A stretch of DNA of 64,000 nucleotides from Aspidapion aeneum (Eukaryota > Arthropoda > Insecta > Coleoptera > Brentidae): NCBI GenBank assembly GCA_963576565.1, contig OY755042.1, positions 6,472,372-6,536,371 on the forward strand. The letters are read 5' to 3'. Shown here in pieces: positions 10,417-21,973 of the stretch (its first letter is position 1; the number at the start of each line of letters is the position of its first letter). The notes below the pieces were generated by a model. It did no database searches. It was not told where the DNA came from and saw only the letters and a list, made by a program, of their open reading frames with translations. The position numbers were made by a program, and so were the translations under genes.

Positions 10417-11398
10417 GTCAAATAGGTAAAATATTAAAATCAGATTTTTCATAAAATGTATTGTTTTAATAGTTATTTAAACAACAAGGTTTGAAAACGA
10501 CTCTTTGCACACGATCGAGACAGTGTAGACCGAGCCGAAGGCGAGGTCTACAAGTCGAGGGAGTGTGCAAAGAGGTTTTCAAACGAGTTTTTTACAATAT
10601 TTTTTATACGACTGCTAATAAAGAAAGAAAAATCAAATTTTAATTTAACTTGTTTTTATTTCCGACATTTTTACAACAAAACTTTAAAAATTCAACAATT
10701 TTTTGACGTATCTAATCAACAAAACGTACGAGCAGTGACGGTTGCTACGGAACTAAGCCAACTTATATTGATGGGTGACAACAACAAAAATCACAATGAC
10801 GGGAGACCCGTATGCAGAAATGACATAGGCGTGCGCAAAAATGATATAAGCGTGTGCAAAACGTTTTGCACACAGCGTGCGCAAACTGCCATTTTTAGAT
10901 CGTGTTCTCCGTGCGCAAAACCCCCTTTTACAAGACAGTCGTATAAAAAAGTATTTACAATTCACTTTCACCTAAATGCTGCACAACCTTAGCAATATAC
11001 TATTTAGTTAAAGCTAGAATATTTAAGCGTTTGAATTAAATAAAAACAGTGCTGTTTTAATACATGTAATATTAAAATTAACTTTTTTTTTTATGACAAA
11101 GTTAAAATATAAATTTACTAACATTGTTAAAATGAGGCGCTGTTCTACTCTTCAACTTTCACAACCCTACTAATCCCGCTAATGAGCTAGTACCTCAATA
11201 CAACTTTCTTCCTGCGTCAGCACTTATTGGCGATGGCTCGTTGCCAAGGCCATAATTGCTGACACATCAAAGCGAAGTTCGTTCACTGAACTTTTATAAA
11301 GTCCTGCCTCATCAGCATTTAGGTGAAAGTGAATTTTAAATACTTTTAAAACAATAAATTTTATGAAAAATCTGATTTTAATAATTTACCTATTTGAC
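10417..11398. mobile_element. Foldback-type element with 53 bp terminal inverted repeats
   Basis: 10417-10469 and 11346-11398 are reverse complements at 51 of 53 positions. Inside is a second inverted pair: 10938-10985 against about 11316-11345, sharing a 17-base motif around CAGCATTTAGG. A GTGCGCAAA/TTTGCACAC-rich block lies at 10505-10925. No transposase frame. No target-site duplication was recognised, so it could also be an inverted duplication made by repair. It occupies most of carrier intron 2. Confidence 0.6.
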
Positions 11399-11730
11399 AG
11401 TATCAACATTTTAAAACTACAGGGGCAGAAAAAAAAATTTAAAACAAAAAAACTTTTTTAAATATATTTTTTTAAATGTTAGGTTAGGTTGTTTTCTTAA
11501 TTTTACATTATAGACCGAATGATTTCGCGTATGTTTTCTCTTTTCACTTTTTTTAAAAATTAGTTTTTGAGAAAATTGCAACATTTTTAGGCTTTATATC
11601 TAGCGAAGCTCAAGGGGGACTTTTTACCTAATATGACTGGGCTAAATATATGATAAATAATAAAAAATTAAAGGGGGTTTGTTACCGTTTACGTGGAATA
11701 AATAAAGTAGCATGACATTTCGCTTTTTAG

Positions 11731-11823
11731 GTACCTATCAGTTTGCACAGTCTAGAGGTCTTGTACAAGATTCGAGAGGAAAATTGGTATTCTACAAGTG
11801 TGTCTGTGCTAGCGCGTTAGGAG
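11731..11823 (+). CDS. Mitochondrial carrier, SLC25A34/35-like, exon 3
   Basis: Acceptor TTTTTAG|GTACC. The exon completes the Gly codon from exon 2 and codes GTYQFAQSRGLVQDSRGK, then LVFYKCVCASALGG. It covers the loop after helix 2 and the start of helix 3. It ends after one base of a Gly codon at GAG|GTATGT. Short exon (93 bases), weakly conserved in the loop but in frame with both neighbours. The remains of a hAT-like MITE end start only 20 bases past the donor. Confidence 0.85.
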
Positions 11824-11842
11824 GTATGTATATTGGAAATAG

Positions 11843-11880
11843 CAGTGGCACACCCAGGAAGGTCTTGGGGGGGGGGCGAC
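11843..11880 (+). repeat. Solitary MITE left end
   Basis: CAGTGGCACACCCAGGAAGG followed by a long G-run matches the left terminus of the MITE at 5051. No matching right end or 8 bp duplication is seen, so this is a truncated relic just inside intron 3. Confidence 0.55.
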
Positions 11881-12419
11881 ATCTTATGCTATTTTACTTT
11901 TTTGTTCATCCATCAAACCTATCAAAAAATTCAATCCTCTATACAAAGTGGGCCAAATTTTGCCCTAAAAAATTTAATTTTTAATCAAAATAAAAAAATG
12001 GCATCCGATTGTTTATCTGTCTGTCTGTTTCACTTCAATTCTTGCAGAGAGAAGTCGTAAGTGCGAGAGATAAGCTAAACAATTTAGAAGTACATGAAAA
12101 AGGATAGCCAGTCCCTAGAATTCATTTAGGCCCGGGATCACCTAAAAATTAATATTTTCTAGTCTATAAATTTTTTAAAAAATATATTGGAAAACTGTGA
12201 TGAAGGCCTCGGCCGTCTCAATGTTTTTAGCAATTTTACTATAAACAAGCTATTTTTTAACATTTAACCCAAAATAATGTAGATTTCTTGTCTTCTAAAG
12301 CGCCGTAAAGCAAAAACTATTAGTCGGAGCGAAAAAATGCATAAAACCAAAGTTGTGTGCAATTTTGTTCTCTAGATATTTTGTTTGACCGTTTTTTGTA
12401 TAGCACCTACTCCAACTCC
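11881..12419. other. Intron 3 sequence without recognisable features
   Basis: AT-rich non-coding DNA. Small open frames across 11712-12060 are extensions of exon 3 or chance frames. Confidence 0.5.
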
Positions 12420-12644
12420 AAGCTATCCTGGACAGCTATCAATTTCAACTAGGAAGCTTAGTTTATATATATTTTTTGTAGGCAGTTTCAATCTTTACAA
12501 GATGGGTCTGTACAAGTTTTTTTTTTTTAACCATAAGTTTTTTGAAAAAACTTGTACAGACCCATTTTGTAAAGATTGAAACTGCCTACAAAAAATATAT
12601 AACTAAGCTTCCTAGTTGAAATTGATAGCTGTCTAGGATAGCTT
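12420..12644. repeat. Palindrome with about 100 bp arms
   Basis: Arms 12420-12521 and 12545-12644 are near-perfect reverse complements: AAGCTATCCTGGACAGC against GCTGTCTAGGATAGCTT, and ATGGGTCTGTACAAG against CTTGTACAGACCCAT. They differ by a few substitutions and a 3 bp slip in a TA run. The loop is a T-rich 23 bases. It would form a long hairpin in RNA from either strand. Probably a foldback MITE. Confidence 0.8.
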
Positions 12645-13454
12645 CAATTTGTGAAAAATCTATGTTTTTATAATATGAAACACAGATTTCTGGACAACCA
12701 ATATGATATACGTCAAAATCGCTAATAATGTTTTTATAGGTCGTAAAATTTCCAATCGATTAATGTATGACGCATTTGCTTTCAAACGATGTGCTTAAAG
12801 GTTATGTAGCTTATATACGTAAAGCTGTCTTTAAAATTTTCATGCGTGGTGACAGCCTGGCACTGCACCGATTTTATTAATTTGTACTTCTTTATGCGGG
12901 AGAAAAATAGTTTTTCTATAAATTTACAAAAAAACTAAAACATTTTCGAAAAGTAAGAATAAACGTGCCTCTTTAAAGGGTATGATTCTGTCTGACATCT
13001 TAACTTTTAAGATGGCGGCAAACTGCGATTACATTGTTTAAAGAACAATCAATTCTTACCATGATTTTTTTTATTTCACTAAGATCGGTTCAGTAATAAT
13101 GAGTTTATAAGGAAATTAATGCAGACAGGATTGGCAATGCAATCGTATAATCTGCAAAACAAGGGCTGAAACAAAAAAATATTTTTTGAGAACCACCACA
13201 CTGATTTGACTAATTTGTAACTCGTTGTGCGGGGAAAAAGTAGTGCTTTTCTATAATTAAAAAAAAACTAAAACACTTTCAGAAAATAAGAATAAACACG
13301 TCATTTTGAAGAATCAAGTATGATTCTGTCCGCCATCTTCAATTTTAAGTTTTACACTCACAAGTGTTTTACACTTCAGAAGTGAGACTGTTTCCACAAG
13401 TTTTATTATAAAATATTATAGAATACTGTAGATTTTATTTGGAAATAAACATAA

Positions 13455-13480
13455 TTTATTATTATTATTATTATTATTAT
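13455..13480. repeat. (TTA)n microsatellite
   Basis: About eight TTA/ATT units. Confidence 0.85.
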
Positions 13481-13764
13481 AAGATAGCGTTAAATTTTGA
13501 TCATGATCTTTAAAAAGATCAATTCTCACCAGAATGTTTTTTATTTAATCAAAATCGGTTTAGTACTAATGAATTTATAAGGAAATAAATGCAGACATGA
13601 TTGGCAAGGCAATCGTACAATATTCAAAACAATGGTCTAAGCAAAAAATTTTTTTTAGAACCACGGAACCGATTTTGCTGTTTCGTACCTCGTTGTGCGT
13701 GGCAAGAGTGCAGCTCTTTTACTAATTTAAAAAGTAATTAAAACGAGGGGTCATCAGCTTTCAA

Positions 13765-14110
13765 CAGTACTGTACAAATTTCACAACAGTACCCGAAAGT
13801 ACCACGACAGGATCCAACAGTACTCGACAGTACACGACAGTACCCAACAGTACTCGACAGTACCACGACAGGACCCAACAGTACTCGACAGTACCCAACA
13901 GTACTCGACAGTACACGACAGGACCCAACAGTACACGACAGTACCCAACAGTACACGACAGGACCCAACAGTACCCGACAGTACACGACAGTACCCAACA
14001 GTACTCGACAGTACACGACAGGACCCAACAGTACTCGACAGTACCCAACAGTACACGACAGTACGTAACAATACTCAACAGTACACGATAGAATCCAACA
14101 GTACTCGACA
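13765..14110. repeat. Minisatellite block 1, 10 bp period
   Basis: Repeats of the type CAACAGTACY / CGACAGTACM / CGACAGGACC alternate irregularly over about 345 bases. Because the period is not a multiple of three and the unit lacks stops on the minus strand, all three minus frames stay open here. That explains the 96-247 residue 'proteins' seen in this area. Confidence 0.9.
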
Positions 14111-14356
14111 CAAAACCTTCTTACCCGAAACAGTGGGGTAGATGCGAAAAGACAGGATGACCTTTTTTTTTTTTTTTGGTCGCCAGTGTTTTTAGGACGC
14201 GCTAAGGCCCTGTCGGCCTTCCCCAGGATGACCTTTTTTTTTGTCGCAAGATTTGTAAGCGCGGCGCGGTTCCCCAAAGATGATGACCTATTTTTTTTTT
14301 TTCTCGCATGTTTTTTGAGGGCGCGCTTTGTCCCTGTCGGACCCCTCCAAGGCACG

Positions 14357-14512
14357 ACGACAGTACTCAACAGGACCCAACAGTACTCGACAGTACACGA
14401 CAGTACCCAACAGTACACCGACAGGACCCAACAGTACTCGACAATACACGACAGTACACGACAGTACCCAACAGTACTCAACAGGACTCAACAGTACACG
14501 TCAGGACCCAAG
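14357..14512. repeat. Minisatellite block 2, 10 bp period
   Basis: Same motif family and same orientation as the block at 13765-14110. Confidence 0.9.
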
Positions 14513-14660
14513 TCCTGTTGGACGCTGTACAAAATTTTAGGGTGCCGATGACCCCTCGAATTAAAACGTGTTCGCAACACAAGAATAAACGAGCACCTTT
14601 GAAGGGTACAATTTAATTTAGTCCGCCCTCTTGGATTTTAAGATGGAGGACAAAAAAATA

Positions 14661-15280
14661 TATTTAGTCAAAACTCTGACTGATTATCTGCTAAGTGCAG
14701 TTTGCCCCATCAAAATCGATGGTACAGTTCAAAAGTTGTAATGAACCCGGTAGATGGTATTATTTTTAATGTTAATAAAATTACGGTTCTTTAAATGTTG
14801 GTTTCTTAACGTTAATAATAATTATATTTTTGGTAATGCTAAGGATTTTTTACATGTTTTTTTTAATTACAAAAGTTGACTTTATTTTAAGACATATTAG
14901 GAAAAAACGTTGTTTTTTTTCAACATTTATTTTAGGTTTTTTACGAATTGTGCGTAGTGTAAGGTGTTTGCCCGCAGTAGGAAAAATGATAGCTGCAATG
15001 AAATGTATATATTTGTATTAAACGAAATCGCGAACAAACATAATATTGATACGTAATCACGAAAACTAAGACTCCATAGGTTACTTGCTGTAAATCACAC
15101 AACGGAAAGTCGAAAACAAGAGTACTCACCGATGTGTAGCCAATTTCTTCACGTCCCAAGGGCCCCTGTCAGGATCTAATGATGACACCACGTAGCTGAA
15201 GGGCTGAAGCTTGTATTTCTATGGTTTAGTACACAAATCGAGCACTTTCAAGTATAGAAAATTGTAATAAATTGGAGAAA
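14661..15280. other. Intron 3 sequence before BEL copy 1
   Basis: No gene or repeat recognised. Short open frames (14830-15021 +, 14941-15159 -) have no family features. Confidence 0.5.
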
Positions 15281-15285
15281 GTAAT

Positions 15286-15768
15286 TGTTGCTATTTTGAG
15301 GTTGGTAGAGCAGCGGGACTGTAAGCGCTGGCCGTTTTATAAAATCTGGGTGCAAAAATCCTTAAAAGGACGATGTAAAAATACTAATTTCTCCGAGCCA
15401 CACAAAGACAATATAGAGGATTGGCACTCACCTTTTCAGCTGTTTCCGTCGTCCAGAGGAGCTCCTCTCGCTGGCCCAGTCGTTGCAGTCGATCCACACT
15501 AGAATCACTTGTTTGTGTAATGGTTTAGTTTGATTTTCTAAGAATTTTATTGGATTTTTTGGTTAATAGAATTTATCACCATGCTGCGTGGTGATCTCGA
15601 TAAAATACGACAGACGAATCTTTTTTTGGTTACGCCTTTTTGCGCAGATTCATTTTCCGTAGATGGCGCTGGCGTTTTGCTTGTGCCAATCAAATTGAAA
15701 TTGTGTGGGTTTTCCGAATACGGGAATTTGGCGCAAAATTTGAATTTAAAATTAAAGTTGCACGAACA
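15286..15768 (-). repeat. BEL copy 1, 3' LTR
   Basis: 483 bp. In element orientation it begins TGTTCGTGCAAC and ends ATAGCAACA. A TATAAAA motif lies near its downstream end, as in the other two LTR copies in the window. Confidence 0.93.
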
Positions 15769-15782
15769 TTTTCCGCCCACTT
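15769..15782 (-). other. BEL copy 1 polypurine tract
   Basis: AAGTGGGCGGAAAA directly abuts the 3' LTR on the minus strand. This is the expected place and composition for the plus-strand primer. Confidence 0.7.
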
Positions 15783-15977
15783 AAAACGAAGTTTTACATT
15801 GAGATTAATTGAATAAACAAATGGCTATATAAAAAGAATATAAGTTAATTCAAAACCTTAAGGGGTAGGTAATTAAATCCGTTTTAAGTTTATAGATCAA
15901 AAGAAAAAAAAATGAAAAAAAAAATATATATATATTCTAGATAACGACACACGAAACAAAAGAAGTTGCTTGGGAGT

Positions 15978-18900
15978 TTAGTGCGCATCTAAAGGTAGTG
16001 GGCACAACTTGACCACGGGACGAGTGAAAAGTCCGTGTTGTGTTTTAACAGTAGCAACTCGAATGTGATTATCCCGACCAGGATGTACAGATACTATTCT
16101 ACCCAGCAACCAGTGTAATGGCGGCCTAGTTTCATCCTTAATTAATACAAGCGTATCTAGCTTGATTTCAACCGAAGGGCCCGACCACTTAGAACGCTGT
16201 TGTAAAGTATTTAAGTACTCGAGTTTCCAACGCTTCCAGAAATCGGCATGAATTCGTTGGATAAGTTGCCAACGCTTAAGGGTATTAACTTTAAGGGTAG
16301 AAAGGTCAGGATCAGGACACGAATTAAGGGGTTCCATTGTGAGGAAATGACCCGGAGTCAAAGACGTAAGATCGTTTGGGTCAGAGCTTTGCTCACAAAG
16401 GGGTCGAGAATTGAGTAATGCCTCTATTTGGGCGAGGAGAGTATAGAGCTCTTCGAAGGTTAGTATCTGGTCACCGATGACCCGATACAAATGTGTTTTT
16501 ATAGATTTGACTCCTGCTTCTGCTAGACCATTTAGGTGGGGGGCTCCCGGACTATTAAGACACCATTTGATTTTTAAGCTCTCAGAAGCTAATTTCGAAA
16601 GATTATGGAGCTCCTTAATAGCCCCAACAAAGTTTGAGCCTCTATCACTTGTGATTTGGACACAAGTGCCACGTCTAGCGACAAAGCGTCGTAAAGCAGC
16701 GATGCACGCCTCTGTGGTTAAATCCGAAACAAGCTCGATATGGATTGCCTTGACAGAAGTATCGACAAAGACTGCGATATATGATTTACCAACTTGTGCT
16801 CCACGACGTCTCTGACCTACAAAGGTTTTGATTGGGCCTGCATAGTCTAAGCAAACATGTGAAAAACATTTTAATTGTGACGTTCTAAAAGAAGGTAAAT
16901 CCGACATGTACGGAGTATACGGTTTTGGTTTTAAGCGAAAGCAGGGAATACATTTCAATAAAACCCTCTGAATAGCTCGACGTGATGACATAATCCAAAA
17001 CTTTTGACGAATTAAGTATTGGACTGTGTTTATTCCGGGATGTAAATTTTCGTTATGAGTTTGAATAATGATCAATTGGGTTAATCTATGAGATTTCGGC
17101 AATAATAAGGGATGTTTTGCCTCAAAGGAGAGTTGAGAATGCCGTAAGCGTCCGCCCACTCTAAGGAAAGCCAATTCGTCCAAAAAGGGCGCGAGTTTAC
17201 GAAACGGCTTAGGTAATAGCTGAGTATTTTGAATTTTTTGAATGATATCCGAAAAACACTCTTCTTGGACCCTTTTAACTAAAACAAGTAGAGCCTTGTG
17301 TAGTTCAAAAGCGGAAAAAACGCTGGATAAAGGGTCAACTGAGGTTTTTCGATTGTGAATAAGTCTTAGAAAATGACAAATGATTTTTTGAATGGTATTT
17401 AAATTGGATATTTTATCGATTAATCTATCAAAAAAGTTTTGATTTTAAATTTCTGCCGTCAGCACCACTGAATTTTCCGGTTTTTCTTCTTTGAGAACCT
17501 CGTCCGGAACTCCCAAAGAACGTTCATTTATAAACCTTTGAATTTGCCACTCCGTAGTGGGCAAGGTAATCCATGGAGGGCCGTGAAACCAAAGAGGGTG
17601 ATTTATTAAGTTATTGGGCGACAACCCTCTGCTAGCGCAGTCGGCAGGGTTCTCGAGTGAAGTAATGTGATACCATGGGACTTCGGGGATTGTTTCTTGA
17701 ATACGACTCACGCGGTTTGCCACAAAGGTCTTCCACTTGTGAGGTGAAGATGTGACCCAATGAAGCGTGACCTGTGAGTCCGAGAACGCAAGAATTTCAT
17801 CGATTACGAGTAATGATGAATAGGTGCGAATAACTAGTTCGAGTAAATCAGCTAATAAAGTAGCTCCAAGTAGTTCCAAACGTGGGATTGAAATAGTGTG
17901 TAAGGGAGCAACCCTTGACTTGCCCATGACTAGAGCAGTTTTGATAATTTTATTTGATAATTCGACGCGAACGTATACGCAAGAAGCGTATCCTAGCTCG
18001 GATGCATCGCAGAAACCTAGCAATTGACATCGTTGAATATTATTCGAAAAAATATGTCTAGGTATACAAAGATTCGAAAGAGTGGTTAATTGATTATTGC
18101 ATTGATTCCAAAGAGTTTTGATTGGATCGGGGGGTATTTCATCCCAATCAGTTTTGCATAACCAAAGTTTTTGCATAATCACTTTGGCTAAAAATGAAAC
18201 AGGCGATAAGAAACCTATAGGATCCCAAATTTTAGCGATAGCCGATAAAATATTCCTTTTGGTGCAAGGTTTTTCACAAGGGGTACAAGAATAGGTAAAA
18301 GTATCTGTAGAAGGGTGCCACTGAAGGCCCAACACCTTAATCGATGTTGAAGAATCGTCTTCAAAGGTAACAGGGATCTGACAATCAGCGGGCGACAAAT
18401 GTGAAAGAAGTTTCGGATTATTTGATGCCCATTTTCTTAATTCAAATTTTCCCAATTTAAGCAACGCTATTAGATTCTTTTGAAGCGATAAAGCACCTTC
18501 TAGAGAGTTAGCTCCACAGCAAATATCGTCCATGAAAATGTTATTCAAAAGGACCTGGGATGCTTCAGGATAATTCTTAGCCTCCAGGATGGCTAGTTCT
18601 CTAAGAGTTCTAATAGCTAAATAGGGACTTGAACTAACACCAAACGTCACTGTATTAAGCCTGTATTCCTGCAGGGGTTCATTGGGATCAAATCGCCAAA
18701 GTAGCCTTTGGTAGTCCCGATGAATTGGATTAATTTAAATTTGTAAAAAGTGCTGTTTTATATCAGTCAAAAATACGATAGAATAAAATCTGAATTTTAA
18801 TAGAATTTCGGAAATATCGGCTTGTAATTTTGGTCCTATTAAAAGAGTTTCGTTCATGCTTAGGCCTTTCGAACCCTTAATCGAGGGGTTAAAAACCACC

Positions 18901-21404
18901 CGGAGTTTAGTCGTTGATTTGTCAAGGCGAAGGACTCCGTGATGTGGTAAATAAGAACATAACTGAGGTCTAGGTTCGGATCTTGGGATTAAAGACATGT
19001 GCCCGTTTTTGAGATATTCTCTCATAAAATCCGAGTACATACTATAGAAATTTGAATTTTTTATTAAGCGAGATTCGAGAGATAAAAATTGACGATAGGC
19101 CACTGAATATGTGTCTCCTAGGTCAGGAGGGTCAATGTGACGAAAAGGCAAATTTACAGTAAATCGGCCCGAAATATCTCTAGTGGTAGTTTTTTGGAAA
19201 ATCTCTTCACATCTTTTTTCTTCGGGTGAGAGAAACGTTTTTGACTTAATTGATTCTAGTTCCCAAAATCTGCGAATATTAAAGTCGAGAGACTGCTCAC
19301 AGGAAGTAAAGTAAGAATTGACTTGAGGTGAAATATTTATGTTTTGAGTTTGGCCCATCAAGACCCACCCAAAAACTGTCTCAAAAGCGGAGGGTAGGCC
19401 GTGAGGTCCTGGAATTCGTCCTGATTGGACGATTTCTGTGTAAAGTTGTGCACCTAAGAGTAAGTCAATTGGACCAGGGTTGTAAAATTGATTATCTGCA
19501 AGCTTTAGATTTGATATATGACTCCAATTGGATGAATCTACCTGTACTGAGGGCATATTCGAACAGAGTTTCGGTAAAACGAAGACTTGAATAGAAAAGG
19601 CAGGCTCTTGTTGGCCTAGGGCTCGAATAGTGCAAGTAGAAATGCCGTTAGTGGCCGATGAAGATTGATTTAGTCCCAGAACAGGGATCGAAATTTTGTT
19701 TCTTGGCAAGCCTAACCTGTTAAGACAAGCTTCGCTTATCAGGTTAGCTTGGCTACCGCTGTCCAGAAGTGCTCGGACAGGTTGGTAGTTACCCCGACTA
19801 TCCAGTACCTCTAATTTTATAGTCGCTAGAAGCACTGTCGTCCGGGGCGTCAAGGTGGATAACGAAGAGTATTGATTTGTAGATGTATTTGGATTCGAAT
19901 TGATTTGAATTGAATTTGAACTGGGTTGAACAAAACTAGGGTTCTGTTGGCTAAGACTTGAATTTGAATTCTGATACGATAAGTTTGTGCCTGTGCTAGG
20001 CACGGCCACTTGATTTGAATTAAAACTTTGATTTAAGTTCGAATTTTGATTTGAATTTTGGCTTGAATTAACAAAGGATTGACTTGAATTCTGACGGATT
20101 GAATCTGTCGTTTGCGATAGATGAATAAGACTATGGTGCCTATGTCGACATACCCTGCAGTTGTAGGTACTACTGCAGTCAATTACTTGATGATTTGAAC
20201 GTAAACAGTTGATACATAACGATTGTTGTTTTACATAAGTAAAACGATCTGAAGGAGATTTGGAGATAAAAACACCACACTGCGAGAGTGGATGAAAAGA
20301 ATTATTGCATAATTTGCACCTATAGGGTTGTTGGTTTTGTCGAAATTGAATATTGGATTGTTTATTTGATACTTGTGAGTGCGTATGCGCTAAAAAATTT
20401 GATGGAGGGCTTGATTTGTACTGATTATTTGAATAAGAATTATATTTTTGGTTACTAGAATTCGAATAATTTGGTTTTTGCTGTTTTGAAGTCGAATGTT
20501 GCATTTGCGTATTTTGGGGAGATAGCTGTACTGTTTCAAGAGCACGGCATTGGTTAATAAGAAACTGAATTAGATTTTGATATGTTGGAATCTCGGTAGT
20601 ACTATACTTTAATTCGAAAGCGCTTCTTGTGGTTTGATCGATTTTTGATAATAAAATTGAAAATAAACAAAAACACCACGACGTTACTGGAAATTCAAGA
20701 TTTTCGAGCGCCGCAACATTCTCGGAAAAGGTATCTACCAAGACTCTAAGATCCTTTGCTGACTGGTTTCCCTTTAAAGAATTTGCATAGTAGATTGAGT
20801 TCCAGTAGGTACTGGCTAAAAGTCTTTTATTTTGATAGCGATCTGTTAATACCTTCCAGGCGATTGCGTAATTACTTGCCGTTAATTTTATAGAGCTTAA
20901 AATATTAAGTGGTTCGCCCTCAAGGAAGGTTAGCAAATGTTGAAATTTCCTTATATCGGAATAATTAGAGTTTTCGTGAACCAAACAAGAATAAACATCG
21001 TAAAAGGTTGGCCACTTTTTTACGTTTCCATTAAAGCAAGGTACCTTTAAAGGGCCCAGATCATCGCTACGTGAATAGTGTGAAGTTGCGGGGGTGAAAT
21101 TTGAGTGAACTGAATCGGAACATAAACTCGAAAAAAGAACTTTAGCTTGGTGGTAGAATAGATCCGTATCTTTCCTAATTTTGTCTTGTACTTCGAATTC
21201 ATCATCGTCGTCGTCTTTCAAGAGACCTATGATGTCATTATGAATGTTTTTAAATTGTTCATAGTGATCATCTAACGATTCGTAAAACGCCTTAAAAATT
21301 GGCAAGGAAGAACTATCTGATTTAGCTTTTGTTCCCAAGTTATACGTTTCCGTAATACGAGATATTGAAACTTTGCGTTGATTCTCAAGCTTTTTTAACG
21401 ACAT
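15978..21404 (-). pseudogene. BEL copy 1 gag-pol, two in-frame stops
   Basis: One frame of 1809 codons from ATG at 21404 to the stop at 15978, split by TAA at 18735-18737 and 17445-17447. Domains in order: a DUF1759-type gag region (about 120-300), three CCHC-like knuckles (about 363-430), a pepsin-like protease with ALLDSGSQ (about 545-553), reverse transcriptase (motif A LTDIKQHF near 880, motif C FMDD near 960), RNase H (FCDASELG, PRLELLGA, AFSDSQ), integrase (H-H-C-C zinc region, then D in LDYAGP, D in TSDRGSNF, E in LAEAGVKS) and a DUF5641-like tail. Motif C is FMDD rather than the usual YVDD; copy 2 has it too. Both stops are TAA where copy 2 has CAA, in the same ATT-CAA context. The rest of the frame is intact, so these are point lesions, not decay. 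Confidence 0.9.
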
Positions 21405-21952
21405 ATTGTTAATTAAAAAAATAAAAAATATTTAAAAGGAATAAAACTAACACTTGACCCCTATTGACTTTAATCAGTCCAAAAGAGTCCGACAGCATAT
21501 ATTTTATTATCGATTTCTCGAATAAATGCAAAAACTTATCACAGCTGTTATCCTAGGTCGCGATTTTTCTCCCAAATAAATGCACGCAAAACAACTTGTA
21601 CTTACTACCGTTTCTCTTATTATTTACAGGTAAATACTAATTCTACTAGATGTGTTTGTTTACCTGTTAAATAAGAATAAAGCATTTAACTCACAAGCAC
21701 TTTTGTTGTTTTGAATAACTATAACATATTATTTAAACAAATAACTATTATTTAAACAAATTTCGATTTTTGAATCAAAACAAACGACGTACGAAGTGCC
21801 AATTTCGGCTGCAATGAAATGTGGGTGGAGCCACCGTTAAGCCACGCAAGGGGGGACGGAACCTCCTTTCTAAACCGGACACGGCAACAACGAGCCAAAA
21901 TGGCGAGACGAAAAGATCTAATATTTTTAGCAAACAAATTTTAAAAAACTAT

Positions 21953-21968
21953 CTGGGTCGTGGGACCA
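21953..21968 (-). other. BEL copy 1 primer-binding site candidate
   Basis: TGGTCCCACGACCCAG begins five bases after the 5' LTR on the minus strand. TGG matches a tRNA CCA end. I cannot name the tRNA. The same sequence is present in copy 2. Confidence 0.6.
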
Positions 21969-21973
21969 GAAAA

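Larger units (their letters stand above)
13744..14558. mobile_element. Transposon carrying a minisatellite, 8 bp TSD
   Basis: Terminal inverted repeat CGAGGGGTCATC at the left and GATGACCCCTCG at the right; a weaker inverted match follows inwards (TGTACAAATTT against AAATTTTGTACA). The exact duplication AATTAAAA flanks it at 13736-13743 and 14559-14566, and the outside sequences rejoin the interrupted satellite unit. The 815 bp body holds two blocks of a 10 bp-period minisatellite around a 240 bp middle with three degenerate copies of GATGACC plus T-run plus TCGC. An 8 bp duplication suggests hAT or a similar superfamily. No transposase. Confidence 0.75.
12863..14660 (+). repeat. Tandem repeat of about 330 bp, interrupted
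   Basis: A unit carrying ACCGATTTT, CTCGTTGTGCG, AAACTAAAACA, AATAAAC and CCGCC(A/C)TCTT landmarks is seen near 12863, 13192, and 13659 continuing at 14559. The second unit-to-unit step is enlarged by a (TTA)n run. The third unit is split by the transposon at 13744-14558. A linked motif, TTTATAAGGAAAT(T/A)AATGCAGACA, recurs at 13107 and 13571. Non-coding satellite-like DNA in intron 3. Confidence 0.7.

Noticed and set aside
11712..11984. 90-residue frame starting MTFRFLG
   Set aside because: The ATG lies in the intron; exon 3 begins at the acceptor before GTACC (11731) and stops at a splice donor, so the rest of the frame is intron.
13738..14481. 247-residue minus-strand frame rich in Y, C, V, L
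   Set aside because: It is the translation of a 10 bp-period minisatellite that is open in all three frames of that strand, with a low-complexity repeat and no start context or homology.
14186..14616. Plus-strand frames of 67-121 residues rich in T, Q, S, N
   Set aside because: Same minisatellite read on the other strand, plus the transposon core.
15272..15502. LTR-derived frames repeated at 15272, 21960 and 58224
   Set aside because: They are translations of the BEL LTR (and its antisense), conserved only because the LTR is repeated.
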